Positions 17,701 to 25,185 of a DNA stretch of 43,028 bases are shown in pieces (position 1 is the stretch's first letter; each line of letters opens with the position of its first letter). The position numbers and the translations under genes were made by a program. This DNA comes from Pseudomonadota bacterium (GTDB lineage: Bacteria > Pseudomonadota > Gammaproteobacteria > Steroidobacterales > Steroidobacteraceae): NCBI GenBank assembly GCA_021805865.1, contig JAJZDX010000036.1:1-43028 (forward strand), read 5' to 3'. The notes under the pieces are model-generated. The model had not been told where the DNA came from. It saw only the letters and a program-made list of their open reading frames with translations, and searched no databases.

Positions 17701-18852
17701 CAGCCGCACCTGCGCGGCCACCAGGCCGGCGATGCGCTCCACCCGATCGGGCAGCGGCGCATACTCGATCACCTCCATGCCGTGCAGGCGGCGCTTCTCC
17801 TTGAACGACAGCGGCACCGTCAGAATCCGGCCGTCGAACTCCGGAAGCACGACGTTCATCGCCGTATCGAGCGGGGTCAGGCCGCGGCTGGCCGATTCCC
17901 AGGCGGTGCGCTCCATGGCGCTCACGATGGCCTGAAAGACGGGCACATCGAGCTGCGCCAGGCCCGCGGCCGAGCCGCTCTCGCGGCTCGGGCCCTCGGC
18001 GCTCACCTCGCCGGTGGCGAAGGAGGTGGTGTTGATCAGGGCGTCGATCAGCGGCCGGCCTTCATGGAAGAAGAGCGACAGCGCCGCCGGCCGTCCCTCA
18101 CCATCGAGCGCACGCAGCGACGCCGTGTACACGGGCAGCGCATCGAGCCCGCGGCGCTCCAGAGCCTCGATGAGCGCATCGATGAAGCGCAGATTGCCGC
18201 TCAGCCGGTGCGCCCGGTAGAACGTGATCCCGACCACGGGACGGTGGGCATCCCGGCCGGGCTGGCCGGAACCGGCGCGCCGGGCGAGCCAGGACTCGAG
18301 GGTCGGGGCCGACCCCTGATTGCAGCCCGGCCAGTAGAGGCCATGCTCCGGCAGAGGGACCGGAGGCTCGTAGCCATAGCCGGTGAGCAGCAGGTGGTCG
18401 GCGAGGAACCTCAAGCACTGGGCGAGATTCTCCGGGCCCCCGGCCTGCAGAAAGCCCTGCATCTCGTGCAGCACGCGGGGCGCCACGCTGGAGAGACACT
18501 CCAGCTCCGGGGAAGGCTCGCCCGTACCGCTCACGACGAGCAGCGCCTGGCCGCGGTCCGCCGCCGCCTTGTGCAGCGCCTGCCACCCGGGCACGCTGCT
18601 CAAGCGGCCGAGAATGCGAACCACGATCACACGCGCGCCCGAGAGCTCCCCATCGAGCAGCTCGCCCATCCCTTCGGCGCCCAGGCTCTGCAGGCTGTAT
18701 CCGCATGCGCGCGGGAAGTCTTGCGGCAGAGCCGGGAGGGCGCGGCTGAGGGCGGCCAGGTCGCTGTCCGCGTGGGTCAGCAGTACGATGACCGGGGACG
18801 TTGACGGGCTGGCAGTGAAAGACGGGGCAGAAGTTGGCGCTGCGCTCTGCAA
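14770..18852 (-). CDS. cobN: Cobaltochelatase large subunit CobN
   Basis: CobN is the catalytic, corrin-binding subunit that inserts Co(II) into hydrogenobyrinic acid a,c-diamide in an ATP-driven complex. The 1360-residue protein is a little longer than typical CobN (about 1250-1280). Hallmarks are '[20 protein letters not shown]', '[20 protein letters not shown]', '[20 protein letters not shown]', '[20 protein letters not shown]', '[20 protein letters not shown]' and '[20 protein letters not shown]'. A glycine/alanine-rich insertion at about 850-915 explains part of the extra length. The start is TTG at 18852, with GAGG 5 nt upstream; no ATG lies in frame before conserved sequence. It is the first gene behind the cobalamin riboswitch. 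Confidence 0.95.
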   Translation of the reverse strand: [1360 protein letters not shown]

Positions 18853-18935
18853 AGGGGCCTCTTGGCAAGCACGTCGTCAGCGCAAACGATCATTGCACCT
18901 GCTCACCCCGGCCGGTGTGTCTGCGAGACTTCGGT

Positions 18936-19089
18936 GGACGGCAGGTTTCCTGGCTTGCGGTTTGACGCCGCGCGCCGCCTTCCCGGTTTCCCAGTGGCGT
19001 ACCTGGCGCTCGGCTCACCGCCTACAGTTGCGGGGGCAGCTTCGGCCTGGACCCGAAAGCGGATCGCACCGAATTCCCATCACCGTCCG
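18936..19089 (-). promoter_or_regulatory. Cobalamin (AdoCbl-class) riboswitch controlling the cobN operon
   Basis: Read on the minus strand, this leader has the conserved cobalamin aptamer blocks in order: GGGAATTCGGTG, GAAGCTGCCCCCGCAACTGT, GCCACTG, GGGAAGG and the B12-box AAGCCAGGAAACCTGCC (complement of 18941-18957). The closing P1 helix is formed by CGGACGG-type sequence at 19084-19089 and CCGTCC at 18936-18941. About 83 nt separate it from the cobN TTG start. I see no U-tract terminator in that gap, so control may be by blocking translation initiation, as in many proteobacteria. The 360-nt gap 18853-19212 holds nothing else I can identify. Confidence 0.95.
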
Positions 19090-19212
19090 ATACGACCATG
19101 CTAGAGGCAGCCGGCTCTCCTGTCCATCCTCTTGTCGCTCCCTCGACCGTGTACTGTTGCGCAAGCGACGGCGGCTTGCGCTCCAACGACATGCGCCCCC
19201 CGATGCCGCCGC

Positions 19213-20274
19213 TCAGGCCTTCTCCGCCTCGCGCCCAGGCCCGGTCCTGAAGCCCCCCAGGCACCGCATCCGAAGGGCCTGCACTGCCGTGCGCACACGC
19301 TCAGCTGCCGCCTGCCCCACCGCCGGATCGAACAACAGCCCGGCCACCGTGCCCGAGTGCGCGATCTGCAGCCCTAAACAGCCCGGCTGCCGCGTGAGGG
19401 CGAGCAGATCCCCGAAACCCCGCATCGGCAGCAGGCGCTGGTTGAGCTCGGCGCTTCGGGTCGCGACTGCGGCGATGGCCTTCGCATCACGCTCGCGGAA
19501 CGCCGTGCGCGCGCGGGAAATCAACTCGTCATACTGATCGAGCTGCGCGGCGGTGTAGCGGGGAACCGGCATGCTGAGCGTGTCGACGCCGCCTGCCCCC
19601 GGGTCGGTGTCGACGCTGAGCACGAGGAACTCCGGAATCCCACCCGCCCAGTGCTCCAGTACCCGGCCCCGTCGGGGCGCAAACAGCACCCCCTCCTCGA
19701 ACATGATCGGATCGATGGCGCCCTCGGCCTCGACGGCGAGCCGCGCGATCTGACCCGAATCGATGGATGCGCCATGGGCATCGCACACGGCACGGATGGC
19801 GGCAACCACGTCGCTGGTGGAGGACCCAAGGCCCAGGCCGGCCGGTACCGGGCAGTCCACGGTCAACACGCCCCCCGCCCGCTTCTCGCCGATATGATCG
19901 AGCGCCAGCCGTGCCGCTCGCGCGGCCTTCACCTTCCAGGCGGGCCGAATCTCGAGGGACCCATCGCGACTTCGGTCAAAGCGGGCCATGCTCCCGTGCT
20001 CCGGCACCGGCAACGTCACCAGGCACTGCACCGGTCCTGCCGCGCTTGGCACGGGACAGGCCGAGCCTCCCGCGGATGCAGCCGCGCGCGCTGCCTCTCC
20101 GATCGGATCCCCCGACCCACCCCTGAGGCACTCGATGCCCTCGGGCGCTCGCCAGGCGCCCTGCAGGATCTCGCCATGGTGCCGGCCGGCAAAGCCGATC
20201 CCTGCGCGAGAGCTGCCGGGAACACGCAAAGCCCCCGCCGAGTCTTCCCGACCCGCAGGACTTTCTGCATCCAT
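19213..20274 (-). CDS. pduX: PduX-like GHMP kinase (probable L-threonine kinase)
   Basis: This 353-residue GHMP-superfamily kinase has the PduX-type N-terminal motif 'GRHHGEILQGAW' with 'CLVTLPV', and the ATP-binding loop 'PVPAGLGLGSSTSDVVA'. A C-terminal GHMP_C region carries 'LGLQIAHSGTVAGLLFDP'. PduX phosphorylates L-threonine, which CobD decarboxylates to the aminopropanol phosphate of the nucleotide loop; the neighbouring cobalamin operon supports this role. It lies upstream of the riboswitch on the same strand, so it needs its own promoter and is not under that riboswitch. I chose ATG at 20274 with AGGGG upstream; a GTG at 20301 is possible. Another GHMP kinase activity remains possible. 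Confidence 0.78.
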   Translation of the reverse strand: MDAESPAGREDSAGALRVPGSSRAGIGFAGRHHGEILQGAWRAPEGIECLRGGSGDPIGEAARAAASAGGSACPVPSAAGPVQCLVTLPVPEHGSMARFDRSRDGSLEIRPAWKVKAARAARLALDHIGEKRAGGVLTVDCPVPAGLGLGSSTSDVVAAIRAVCDAHGASIDSGQIARLAVEAEGAIDPIMFEEGVLFAPRRGRVLEHWAGGIPEFLVLSVDTDPGAGGVDTLSMPVPRYTAAQLDQYDELISRARTAFRERDAKAIAAVATRSAELNQRLLPMRGFGDLLALTRQPGCLGLQIAHSGTVAGLLFDPAVGQAAAERVRTAVQALRMRCLGGFRTGPGREAEKA

Positions 20275-20431
20275 CGATCCCCTGCCGTCGAGCGTAGTCA
20301 CAGATCTCAGACATCATTGATTTATAAAGGCAATGCCACTCACCACCGACTAAGGTATCATCGCGGCCTTTCCGGCGCCGCCCCGATCGAGGGGACTGCG
20401 CCGCGAGCCACTCTCAGGGGAGTTGACGCCA

Positions 20432-21601
20432 TTGTCGACCACTACGCTTGATCCGCTCGATCTCTACGGACTTCGCGGCACGCTCACGGAGGAGGAGCGC
20501 ATGGTGCAGGACTGTGTCCGCCGCCTCGTCGAGGAGCGCGTGCTGCCCATCATCCGCGAGTGCTTTGAAGAGCACCGTTTCCCGCGCGAACTGATCCCCG
20601 AGCTCGCCGAGCTCGGGCTGCTGGGCTCCTCCCTCACCGGCTACGGCTGCGCCGGCCTCAATGCGATCTGCTACGGGCTGATCTGCCAGGAGCTCGAGCG
20701 CGGCGACTCGGGCATCCGCAGCTTCGTGTCGGTGCAGTCCTCTCTGTGCATGTACCCGATCCACGCTTACGGATCGGAGGAGCAGAAGGAGAAATACCTG
20801 GCGCGCATGGCCCGCGGCGAGCTCATCGGCTGCTTCGGCCTCACCGAGCCGCACGGCGGCTCGGACCCGGCCAATATGAAGACTCATGCCCGCCAGCGCG
20901 GCCGGGACTGGGTGCTCAACGGCTCGAAGATGTGGATCACCAACGGCTCGATCGCGGACGTCGCGGTGGTGTGGGCGCAGACCGATGAGGGCATCCGGGG
21001 ATTCCTCATCGACCAGAACACCCGCGGATTCACCACTCAGCTGATCGAACGCAAGTTCTCGCTGCGCGCCTCCGTGACCTCGGCCCTGTTCTTCGACGAC
21101 GTCGTCGTTCCCGAGGAAAGCGTCCTGCCCGGCGTCGTCGGCCTCAAGGGGCCGCTGTCGTGCCTGACACAGGCGCGCTACGGGATTGCATGGGGCGTCA
21201 TCGGCGCGGCGCAGGACTGCCTCGCGCAGCTGCTGGAGTACACCGGCACGCGCCAGCTGTTCGGCCGTCCGCTCTCGCAGAATCAGGCCATCCAGGTCCG
21301 CCTCGCCGACATGGCGCGGCGGATCACCGGCGCACAGCTCATGGCGCTCGAGCTCGGCCGGATGAAGGAGCTGGGCCGCATGCAGCCGGTGCACGTGTCC
21401 CTCGCCAAGTGGAACAACTGCCGCATGGCGCTCGATGTCGCGCGGGACTGCCGCGACATGCTGGGCGGGGCTGGCATCAGCGCCGAATACGCTCCCATCC
21501 GCCACATGCTCAACCTCGAGAGCGTCATCACCTACGAGGGCACGGAGACCATCCACGAGCTCTCGGTGGGACGAGAGCTGACGGGACACAACGCGTTCTA
21601 G
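20432..21601 (+). CDS. gcdH: Acyl-CoA dehydrogenase, glutaryl-CoA dehydrogenase type
   Basis: This FAD enzyme would oxidise and decarboxylate glutaryl-CoA to crotonyl-CoA in lysine and tryptophan breakdown. The 389-residue protein has the acyl-CoA dehydrogenase core: 'GCFGLTEPHGGSDPANMKTH', 'GSKMWITNGSIADVAVVWAQ', 'FGRPLSQNQAIQVRLADMAR' and 'DMLGGAGISAEYAPIRHMLN'. The C-terminal 'VITYEGTETIHELSVGRELT' holds the catalytic glutamate of the GCDH group, and 'GHNAF' ends it as in GcdH. I chose TTG at 20432, 9 nt after AGGGGAG (20416-20422). The earlier TTG at 20423 abuts that site directly. It is divergent from the PduX-like gene and convergent with der. Confidence 0.88.
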   Translation: MSTTTLDPLDLYGLRGTLTEEERMVQDCVRRLVEERVLPIIRECFEEHRFPRELIPELAELGLLGSSLTGYGCAGLNAICYGLICQELERGDSGIRSFVSVQSSLCMYPIHAYGSEEQKEKYLARMARGELIGCFGLTEPHGGSDPANMKTHARQRGRDWVLNGSKMWITNGSIADVAVVWAQTDEGIRGFLIDQNTRGFTTQLIERKFSLRASVTSALFFDDVVVPEESVLPGVVGLKGPLSCLTQARYGIAWGVIGAAQDCLAQLLEYTGTRQLFGRPLSQNQAIQVRLADMARRITGAQLMALELGRMKELGRMQPVHVSLAKWNNCRMALDVARDCRDMLGGAGISAEYAPIRHMLNLESVITYEGTETIHELSVGRELTGHNAF

Positions 21602-21668
21602 GACGTTCGAGTCCTGCGCGACCTGTTCCGCAGCCCCGCCTCCCTCGGGTCGATCCGAGCCGTCGGTC

Positions 21669-23045
21669 TCACCGGCGGGTCTTGCGAGCCCGCCGCCTGC
21701 TCTCGCCCGTCTTCTTTCTCGCCCTGCCCGGCCGGTCGTAGGGATTCTCGTCGGTTCGATACTCGATGACCACCGGCGTCGCGAACAGATCGAAGGTCCT
21801 GCGGAACACGTTGGTGAGATATCGTGTATAGGCGCCCGGCACCGACGAGGTCTGGTTGCCGTGAATCACCACGCGTGGAGGATTGCGTCCGCCCTGATGG
21901 GCGTAGCGCAGCTTGATGCGCCGGCCGTGCACCAGCGGCGGCTGATGCGCCGTGGTGGCGCGCTCCAGGGCCCGTGTCAGCTCCCGGGTAGGCATCTCCC
22001 GCATGGCGGCCTCGTAGGCCCGCACCGTCGAGTGCACGAGTTCGCCCACCCCGGTGCCGTGCCGTGCCGAGATGAAATGCAGCGGCGCGAAAGGCGCGAA
22101 ATCGAGTCTGAGGGCGAGTTGCCGGTGGATCTCCTCGCGCTGGTCCGTGGGAATGCCATCCCATTTATTGACCGCGATGATGAGCGCGCGTCCGCGCTCG
22201 AGCGCGACGCCGAGCACGCTGGCATCCTGCTCCGCAACGGTATCATGCGCGTCGAGGACCAGAATCACCACATGCGCCTCCGCGATCGCCTGCAGAGTCT
22301 TGGCCACGCTGGTGCGCTCGATGACGTCCGCAACCCGGGCGCGGCGCCGCATGCCGGCCGTATCGATCAGCACGAACCGGCGACCGTCGCGCTCGAAGGG
22401 CACCAGGATGCTGTCACGCGTGGTGCCGGGCTGATCGCTGGCGATGACCCGCTCCTGCCCGAGCAGGCGGTTGACCAGCGTCGACTTGCCCACGTTGGGG
22501 CGGCCGATGATGGCGATGTGCACCTCATCCTGACGTCTTTCCTCGACAGGCTCGCTCTCGAGTCCCTGCAGAGCGAGCTCCATGAGGTCCTCGCATCCCT
22601 GCCCGTGGCTAGCCGACACTCCGACCGGCTCACCGAAGCCGAGCGTGTGGAAGTCCGCGGCCGCGATTTCCAGATCGAGCCCCTCGGCCTTGTTGAGCAC
22701 CAGGATCACGGGCTTGCCGGACTTGCGCAGCTCCCGCGCCACGAAGCGGTCCTGAGGCGTCAGGCCCGAGCGCGCATCGACCACGAACAGCAGCCGATCG
22801 GCCTCCTGCACGGCGCGCTCGGTCTGCTCGCGCATCTGCGCCTCGATTCCGCTGGGGTTCTCGACCAGACCGCCGGTGTCGACCAGCACGCAGGGCACGG
22901 GCCCCAGCCGGCCGAATCCGTACTGCCGATCGCGGGTCAGACCGGGAACGTCCGCGACGATGGCGTCGCGGGTGCCGGTGAGCACATTGAACAGGGTGGA
23001 CTTGCCCACATTGGGCCGTCCGACCAGGGCGACGACGGGCAACAT
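21669..23045 (-). CDS. der: Ribosome biogenesis GTPase Der (EngA)
   Basis: Der is the only GTPase family with two tandem G domains and is essential for 50S maturation. The 458-residue protein has P-loops 'GRPNVGKST' at 9-17 and again at 181-189. First-domain motifs include 'DVPGLTRDR', 'VDTGG' and 'NKAE'. Second-domain motifs include 'DQPGTTRDSI', 'DTAGMRRRARV' and 'NKWD'. A KH-like domain follows ('LKYAH'-type 'IKLRYAHQGGRNPPRVVIHG'), then a basic tail rich in Arg and Lys. ATG at 23045 is the natural start. It is the last gene of the ndk-to-der cluster, 210 nt after bamB across a structured repeat. Confidence 0.98.
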   Translation of the reverse strand: MLPVVALVGRPNVGKSTLFNVLTGTRDAIVADVPGLTRDRQYGFGRLGPVPCVLVDTGGLVENPSGIEAQMREQTERAVQEADRLLFVVDARSGLTPQDRFVARELRKSGKPVILVLNKAEGLDLEIAAADFHTLGFGEPVGVSASHGQGCEDLMELALQGLESEPVEERRQDEVHIAIIGRPNVGKSTLVNRLLGQERVIASDQPGTTRDSILVPFERDGRRFVLIDTAGMRRRARVADVIERTSVAKTLQAIAEAHVVILVLDAHDTVAEQDASVLGVALERGRALIIAVNKWDGIPTDQREEIHRQLALRLDFAPFAPLHFISARHGTGVGELVHSTVRAYEAAMREMPTRELTRALERATTAHQPPLVHGRRIKLRYAHQGGRNPPRVVIHGNQTSSVPGAYTRYLTNVFRRTFDLFATPVVIEYRTDENPYDRPGRARKKTGESRRRARKTRR

Positions 23046-23091
23046 GATTTTTCTCGACTCGCGACCGACTGATGCCTTTGCCGCCTGCAAC

Positions 23092-23234
23092 CTCGGCCGG
23101 GGAGGGCTTTCCCCGAAACGCCGTGGACCCATCCCTGGAGGGGGCTTGCGGCACTTCCCCTTGCGAGAACGGGTCTCAGAGGGCGGAAAAACATCCTGTT
23201 TTTCAGCGCCCGGGGAAACCCCTCCCCGGCCGAG
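23092..23234. repeat. Structured intergenic element with 24-bp inverted ends between bamB and der
   Basis: The left arm 23092-23115 and right arm 23211-23234 are inverted copies of 24 bp with a single mismatch (CTCGGCCGGGGAGGG... against its complement). Between them lies a second hairpin, GGGCG-GAAAAACA-TCC-TGTTTTTC-AG-CGCCC (23181-23211), whose 8-bp AT stem is perfect. The whole 143-bp unit folds on either strand and carries no gene. It looks like a dispersed intergenic repeat or a processing/attenuation structure in the bamB-der transcript. Confidence 0.7.
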
Positions 23235-23255
23235 CCTGCAGCATTACTTAAATTG

Positions 23256-24422
23256 TCATCGACGCGGAGAGACCCGGAACGCGCTGATCTCACCGACGTC
23301 GTTGATGACCAGCACCTCGTTGCCGATGGCGATGGGAGGATTGGAAACCCGTACCCCGCCGCTTTCGGTGCGAGCCTCGAAGGCGCCCGTGCGCTTGTTC
23401 AGCCAATGAACATAGCCTTGGTAGTCGGCCACGACGATCCCGTACTTGCTCACCGCCGGAGTGGTCACCGAGCGGTAGCGGAGCGCCTTCTGACTCCAGA
23501 TGACCGCACCGTTCTTGCGGTTCAGCGCGACCACTGCCCCATCCTCGGTCGACATGTAGACCGCGTGCTCCCCGAGAGCCAGTCCGCGGAAGCTCGACGC
23601 CTTGTGCGACCACCATGGCTGGCCGCTCTTGAGCGCCAGCATGTCGACCGTGCCGTGATAGCCGACCGTGTAGACATCCTGGTCGGCCACGATCACCGGC
23701 CCCTGCACATCCGAGAGCCGCTCGATCGCAGTCTGGCCGTGCGGCTCCGACACCGTCGCCACCCACCTCTGCGTGCCATCCGAGGCGTTGACGGCCAGCA
23801 CCTTGCCGTTGGCGAAGCCGCTGACCACCATGTTGTCCGCAATCACCGGGATTGCCGCTCCTCGCAGCGTCAGCGAGGGCGTCTCCTGATGGGTCTCCCA
23901 CAGCTCTTTTCCGCTGCTTGGCGAGAGCGCGTGCAGCGTGCCGTCGATGGTGCGAACCGCCACCAGAGCACTCGACACCGCGGGCGCAGAAATGATCGCG
24001 CCGGGCAGCGTGACTCTCCAGAGCTGCCTGCCATTCACGGCGCTCAAGGCAACCACGGCCCCGTCGCTGCCGCCCACGACCAGGAGATTGCCGTATACCG
24101 CCGGCCCCCCGCCGAGCGGCACCCGTGTATCGGTCTCCCACAGCCGCCGCCCGGTGCGCAGGTTGAACGCCGCGACCAGCCCCTTGTGGCCTGAGGCGAA
24201 CACCCGGGTTCCCTGCACGGCCAGACCCAAGCCGAGACGAAGCTCCTTCATCTGCCCGTCTCCGAAGCCCAGGAATTGGAACCCGCCGACCGAGGCCGTC
24301 CAGATGCTGCGCACGCGCAGCGTCGCCTTCTTGATGGGAGTGAGCTTGGCCGGCTGATCGACCTGTTTGTGCGAGCAGGCCGCGAGCAGCACGACGGCGG
24401 CGGCTGCAATCCAGAATCTCAT
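23256..24422 (-). CDS. bamB: Outer membrane assembly lipoprotein BamB
   Basis: BamB is the beta-propeller lipoprotein of the BAM complex that inserts beta-barrel proteins. The 388-residue protein begins with a lipoprotein signal, 'MRFWIAAAAVVLLAACS', with lipobox Cys16. Repeated PQQ-like propeller blades follow: 'GLVAAFNLRTGRRLWETDT', 'GAVVALSAVNGRQLWRVTL', 'GTLHALSPSSGKELWETHQ' and 'GAVVALNRKNGAVIWSQKAL'. It sits between yfgM and der as in E. coli. The reading frame stays open upstream into yfgM, but the signal peptide fixes the start at ATG 24422. Confidence 0.96.
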   Translation of the reverse strand: MRFWIAAAAVVLLAACSHKQVDQPAKLTPIKKATLRVRSIWTASVGGFQFLGFGDGQMKELRLGLGLAVQGTRVFASGHKGLVAAFNLRTGRRLWETDTRVPLGGGPAVYGNLLVVGGSDGAVVALSAVNGRQLWRVTLPGAIISAPAVSSALVAVRTIDGTLHALSPSSGKELWETHQETPSLTLRGAAIPVIADNMVVSGFANGKVLAVNASDGTQRWVATVSEPHGQTAIERLSDVQGPVIVADQDVYTVGYHGTVDMLALKSGQPWWSHKASSFRGLALGEHAVYMSTEDGAVVALNRKNGAVIWSQKALRYRSVTTPAVSKYGIVVADYQGYVHWLNKRTGAFEARTESGGVRVSNPPIAIGNEVLVINDVGEISAFRVSPRR

Positions 24423-24480
24423 CGATCGGTTGGTATGAGTGCGCAAGGGTTTATCCGCGGCGTTAGGGTTCAGGTTGGTG

Positions 24481-25173
24481 CTACTTGCCGGCCGGGGCCA
24501 GGGCCGGCTTCGCCGGGTGCGCGGCCGAAGTCTTCTGCGGCAGGTTCGCGGCCAGGTCCGAGATTTCCAGGTCCAGCAGGCGCTTGTCGGTCTCGCCGCC
24601 CGAATCGGCGGCGCGGGCGAGCCGGTATTGCGCCAGGGCGGCCGCCCGCTCGCCCATCGCATAGTAGGCATCTGCGCGAACCACATCGTACCGCGTGGCG
24701 AATGCCCCCGGATTGACGGCATCGAGTGTCGCGAGCGCTTCCTTGGCCTGGTGCAGCGCGATCTGCACCCTGGCCAGCCGCAACCGCGCAATCAATCCCA
24801 GGATGGGATCGTGCGGGTGCAGCATGACGATACGCAGCTCGCCGGCAGCCCGTCCGAGCTCGCCGTCCTGCACGAACACCCCGGCGGAAGCGAGCCTCGC
24901 CTGATCGGCGTACGGCGTCGAGGCGTAGGTGCGCTCGAGCTCTCCGGCCGCGGCGAACGCGCTCACTTCATCCCCCCGGGCGAAGGCGTTCTCCATCTGC
25001 GCATACAACGCATTGGCGTTGAGGTCACGCTGATCGAGGTGCCCTTGCCACCAGCGGTAGCCGCCAAACGCGACGGCGGCGAGCGCCACGCCCGCCAGGA
25101 TGGACAGCCCGTTCTCGCGCAACCAGCCGAGCAGGGCTTCCCATCGTTCGCGTTCATCTAAATAACTTTCCAC
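24481..25173 (-). CDS. yfgM: YfgM-family inner membrane TPR protein
   Basis: This 230-residue protein has a short cytoplasmic N-terminus ('MESYLDERERWEALLGWLRE'), one membrane helix at about 22-41 ('GLSILAGVALAAVAFGGYRW') and a periplasmic tetratricopeptide region. The N-terminal 'ERWEALLGWLRENG' is typical of YfgM, the ancillary SecYEG subunit that hands secreted proteins to periplasmic chaperones. The alanine/proline-rich C-terminus ('SAAHPAKPALAPAGK') is probably flexible. The hisS-yfgM-bamB order matches other gammaproteobacteria. The hisS stop is 12 nt upstream. Confidence 0.92.
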   Translation of the reverse strand: MESYLDERERWEALLGWLRENGLSILAGVALAAVAFGGYRWWQGHLDQRDLNANALYAQMENAFARGDEVSAFAAAGELERTYASTPYADQARLASAGVFVQDGELGRAAGELRIVMLHPHDPILGLIARLRLARVQIALHQAKEALATLDAVNPGAFATRYDVVRADAYYAMGERAAALAQYRLARAADSGGETDKRLLDLEISDLAANLPQKTSAAHPAKPALAPAGK

Positions 25174-25185
25174 GACCTCTCCTAA

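Noticed and set aside
15193..18804. A 1203-codon open frame on the plus strand opposite cobN
   Set aside because: It is antisense to a well-supported cobN with clear motifs. Its product is Arg/Ala/Glu-rich without recognisable domains, a normal by-product of high GC third positions.
20275..20431. A divergent promoter pair between the PduX-like gene and gcdH
   Set aside because: AT-rich hexamers exist around 20320-20370 but none has both boxes at proper spacing, so no site is annotated.
23256..24791. An open frame joining bamB to upstream sequence, suggesting a fusion with yfgM
   Set aside because: The upstream part is yfgM in the wrong frame. A lipoprotein signal peptide marks the real BamB start at 24422.
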